A stretch of DNA of 9,464 nt, taken from contig JAIFNK010000176.1 of assembly GCA_020047775.1 (NCBI GenBank), positions 1-9,464 on the forward strand, read 5' to 3'. The position numbers and the translations under genes are program-made. Numbering within the stretch: the first letter of the stretch is position 1; each line of letters opens with the position of its first letter. The notes under the pieces are model-generated. The model searched no databases, was not told where the DNA came from, and saw nothing but the letters and a program-made list of their open reading frames with translations. Shown one piece after another: positions 7,628 to 9,464 of this stretch. Source of the stretch: Akkermansia sp. (lineage in GTDB: Bacteria; Verrucomicrobiota; Verrucomicrobiia; Verrucomicrobiales; Akkermansiaceae).

Positions 7628-7628
7628 C

Positions 7629-8567
7629 ATGAAAACACGTCCACTCGGTAAAACCGGCATCGACCTGCCCGTCCTCTCGTTCGGAGCCTCCTCGCTCGGC
7701 GCGGAATTCCGCTCGATCACGCTCGAAGAAGCGATGCTCTCCACGAAAACCGCCATCGACCTCGGCATGAACTTCATCGACACCTCGCCCTTCTACGGCC
7801 GCGGAATGTCGGAGATCATGCTTGGCCTCGGGCTTAAGGGAATTCCACGCGACAGCTACTTGCTAGGCTCCAAGCTCGGCCGCTATTCGGACATCCACTT
7901 CGATTTCTCGGCCAAGCGCGTCGAGGAATCCTTACACGTTACGCTGCAGCGCCTCGGCACCGATCATCTCGACGTTTTGCTGCTGCATGATGTGGAATTC
8001 GTGCCGCTCCAACAAATCTGGGAGGAAACCATTCCCGCCGTGCTCAAGCTCAAGGAGCAGGGAAAAGTCCGTGCCATCGGGTTTTCCTGCTACCCGCTCA
8101 AGACCTTCAACACCGTGCTCGACCACGTGGAAGACGACATCGACTGCGTGCTGTGCTACAACCGCTACACGCTGCAAAACACCTCGTTCGTCGATGATCT
8201 CCTGCCGCGCCTCGAAGCGAAAAACATCGGTGCGATGAATGCCGGCCCGTTCTCCGCCCGCCTCCTCACCAATGCTCCCCTGCCCGACTGGCTGAAGGAG
8301 CCGGAGGAAGTCAAAGCCGCCGCCCGCGCCGCCGCGAAGCTCTGCGCCGACCGCGGCGTGGACATCGCCCAGATCGCGCTCCAGTTTTCCTGCGAACACC
8401 CCGGCCTCGCCACCACCATCGCCGGCTCAGCGAACCCCGCTAACATCCGCAAGTGGGCGGAGTGGCTGGAGCAACCCATCGACCGCGCGCTGCTCGCCGA
8501 CGTGCTCGCCATTTTCGCCCCGGTCAAAAACCAGGGCCACCTCGAAGGCCTTCCCGAAAACAACTGA
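7629..8567 (+). CDS. Aldo/keto reductase, L-galactose/L-fucose dehydrogenase-like
   Basis: The 312-residue NAD(P)-dependent oxidoreductase has a complete AKR catalytic tetrad: Asp51 and Tyr56 (NFIDTSPFYG), Lys82 (GSKLGRY) and His120 (LLLHDVEF). The motifs LSFGASSLG, DTSPFYG.G.SE.MLG, FDFSA.RV and HD.EF..L..I..ETIPA resemble plant L-galactose dehydrogenase and bacterial sugar dehydrogenases of that branch. These oxidise L-galactose or L-fucose at C1 to the lactone. The ATG at 7629 is one base after the epimerase TAA. The frame is open further upstream to 7512, but that part lies inside the epimerase gene, and the family N-terminus (MKTRPLGKTGI) begins at 7629. No Shine-Dalgarno sequence is visible, which fits translational coupling. 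The family and catalytic call is firm; the substrate (L-fucose, L-galactose or similar) is inferred. Confidence 0.5.
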   Translation: MKTRPLGKTGIDLPVLSFGASSLGAEFRSITLEEAMLSTKTAIDLGMNFIDTSPFYGRGMSEIMLGLGLKGIPRDSYLLGSKLGRYSDIHFDFSAKRVEESLHVTLQRLGTDHLDVLLLHDVEFVPLQQIWEETIPAVLKLKEQGKVRAIGFSCYPLKTFNTVLDHVEDDIDCVLCYNRYTLQNTSFVDDLLPRLEAKNIGAMNAGPFSARLLTNAPLPDWLKEPEEVKAAARAAAKLCADRGVDIAQIALQFSCEHPGLATTIAGSANPANIRKWAEWLEQPIDRALLADVLAIFAPVKNQGHLEGLPENN

Positions 8568-9464
8568 TGCAAGCCATTCAATTCACCTCACCCAAGGAAA
8601 TCAACATCGTCGATCTGCCGGAACCGGCCGCACCCGCCCCCGGCGAAGCGCTCGTCCGCACCCACCGCATGGGTATCTGCGGCACCGACCTTTCCTGTTA
8701 TCTCGGGAAATTCCCGTTCTTCGCCTATCCGCGCACTCCCGGCCATGAGTTAGGACTGGAAGTCGTCGCTGTGGCGGCTGACGTGACGAACGTGAAGCCC
8801 GGCGACAAGTGCTCGTTAGAGCCTTATGTCAACGACCCGGCTTCCCAAACATCGCGGAAGGGAAACTCCAACTGCTGCCCCGGCGTACAAGTCATCGGCG
8901 TCCATAACAACGGCGGCCTGCGCAAAGGCGTTTTCGCCGTGCCCGCCAGCAAGCTGCATCCGGGCAATGATCTTTCCTACGACCAGCTCGCGCTCGTCGA
9001 GACGCTCGCCATCGGCTACCACGCCGTGCAGCGCGGCAACCCGCAGCCCGGCGAGACCGTGCTCGTCATCGGCGCGGGTCCCATCGGACTCGCGTCTCTG
9101 GAATTCCTCAAGCTCATGGATGTGAAAACCGTCGTCATGGACATGGTCCAGAGCCGTCTGGATTTCTGTCAGAAGAACCTCGGCATCCAGCACGCCATCA
9201 AGTTCCAGCCGGACGATTCCCATCTCGCCGAGCTTGAGAAAATCACCGGCGGACAGCTCGCGGATGTCGTCATCGACGCCACCGGCAGCCCGAAGTCGAT
9301 GTCCACCTGTTTCAACTACGCCGCCTTCACCGGGCGCGTCGTGTATGTGGGGATCACCACTTCCGATCTAACGTTCCAGCACGCTCCGGTTTTCCATCGG
9401 CGGGAAATCACGCTGCTGGCCTCGCGCAACGCGCTGCCCGAGGATTTCGAAAAAATCATCCAGT
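8567..9464 (+). CDS. Zinc-type medium-chain alcohol dehydrogenase, 3' end beyond window
   Basis: The first 299 residues of a protein that usually has about 335-350 are present. Likely catalytic zinc ligands are Cys38 (GICGTD), His60-Glu61 (PGHELG) and Glu145 (LVETLAIGYHA). The Rossmann fold has GAGPIG at 169-174 and an acidic Asp192 after the second strand (VVMDM), which favours NAD over NADP. The structural zinc lobe is unusual: where most relatives have four Cys after the EPY motif, this protein has EPYVNDPASQTSRKGNSNCC, so only the last Cys region (103-104) remains. The start ATG overlaps the preceding TGA by one base (TGATG), indicating translational coupling. In context it probably oxidises a secondary hydroxyl of a sugar or sugar acid from the neighbouring aldo/keto reductase step. 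L-threonine- or sorbitol-type dehydrogenases are alternatives by family. The enzyme class is firm, the substrate unknown. Confidence 0.5.
   Translation, partial: MQAIQFTSPKEINIVDLPEPAAPAPGEALVRTHRMGICGTDLSCYLGKFPFFAYPRTPGHELGLEVVAVAADVTNVKPGDKCSLEPYVNDPASQTSRKGNSNCCPGVQVIGVHNNGGLRKGVFAVPASKLHPGNDLSYDQLALVETLAIGYHAVQRGNPQPGETVLVIGAGPIGLASLEFLKLMDVKTVVMDMVQSRLDFCQKNLGIQHAIKFQPDDSHLAELEKITGGQLADVVIDATGSPKSMSTCFNYAAFTGRVVYVGITTSDLTFQHAPVFHRREITLLASRNALPEDFEKIIQ

Noticed and set aside
7512..7628. Upstream extension of the aldo/keto reductase
   Set aside because: It would overlap the epimerase by over 110 bases, and the normal family N-terminus starts at the ATG at 7629.
7932..8399. Minus-strand frames opposite the reductase and dehydrogenase (also 8165-8581 and 8816-9223)
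   Set aside because: They are antisense shadows of two well-supported enzyme genes.

Overview
The window looks like chromosomal DNA of a GC-rich Gram-negative bacterium, most likely a member of the Verrucomicrobiota (Luteolibacter/Haloferula-like). This assignment is an inference. It rests on a very large secreted protein built of autotransporter-associated beta-strand repeats with WDGGG...ANW linker modules, on an oxidative sugar cluster of a type common in that phylum, on generally poor Shine-Dalgarno sequences, and on high GC. No rRNA or other marker gene is present to confirm it.

Layout. (1) Positions 1-5033, minus strand: one uninterrupted reading frame runs out of the left edge. It gives at least 1,677 residues of a secreted beta-helix protein with a signal peptide and four Trp/Gly-rich linkers that mark four units of growing length. 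(2) Positions 5034-5182: a divergent intergenic region. (3) Positions 5183-6328, plus: a LuxR-type regulator with an N-terminal GAF-like sensor region, a PAS-like middle and a C-terminal LuxR HTH. (4) Positions 6325-6765, minus: a degraded AraC-family regulator. It has lost its sensor domain, is split by an in-frame TAA, and ends early where its stop codon overlaps that of the LuxR gene. (5) Positions 6842 to the right edge, plus: a tightly packed operon of a TIM-barrel sugar epimerase, an aldo/keto reductase of the L-galactose/L-fucose dehydrogenase type, and a zinc-type medium-chain dehydrogenase that is cut by the window edge.

How the genes may work together. The three plus-strand enzymes are separated by 1 bp and by a 1-bp overlap, so they are probably co-translated. 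They fit oxidation of a (deoxy)hexose such as L-fucose or L-galactose: the aldo/keto reductase would oxidise the sugar at C1, the zinc-type enzyme a secondary alcohol, and the epimerase would interconvert ketoses. The exact substrate cannot be read from sequence. The AraC remnant lies divergent to this operon, 76 bp away, which is where a dedicated regulator would be expected, so the operon may have lost its original local control. The LuxR gene is divergent from the giant surface protein and may regulate it, but no operator could be identified. I found no phage, transposon, CRISPR, tRNA or defence system, and nothing that makes a strong case for a wholly undescribed system.
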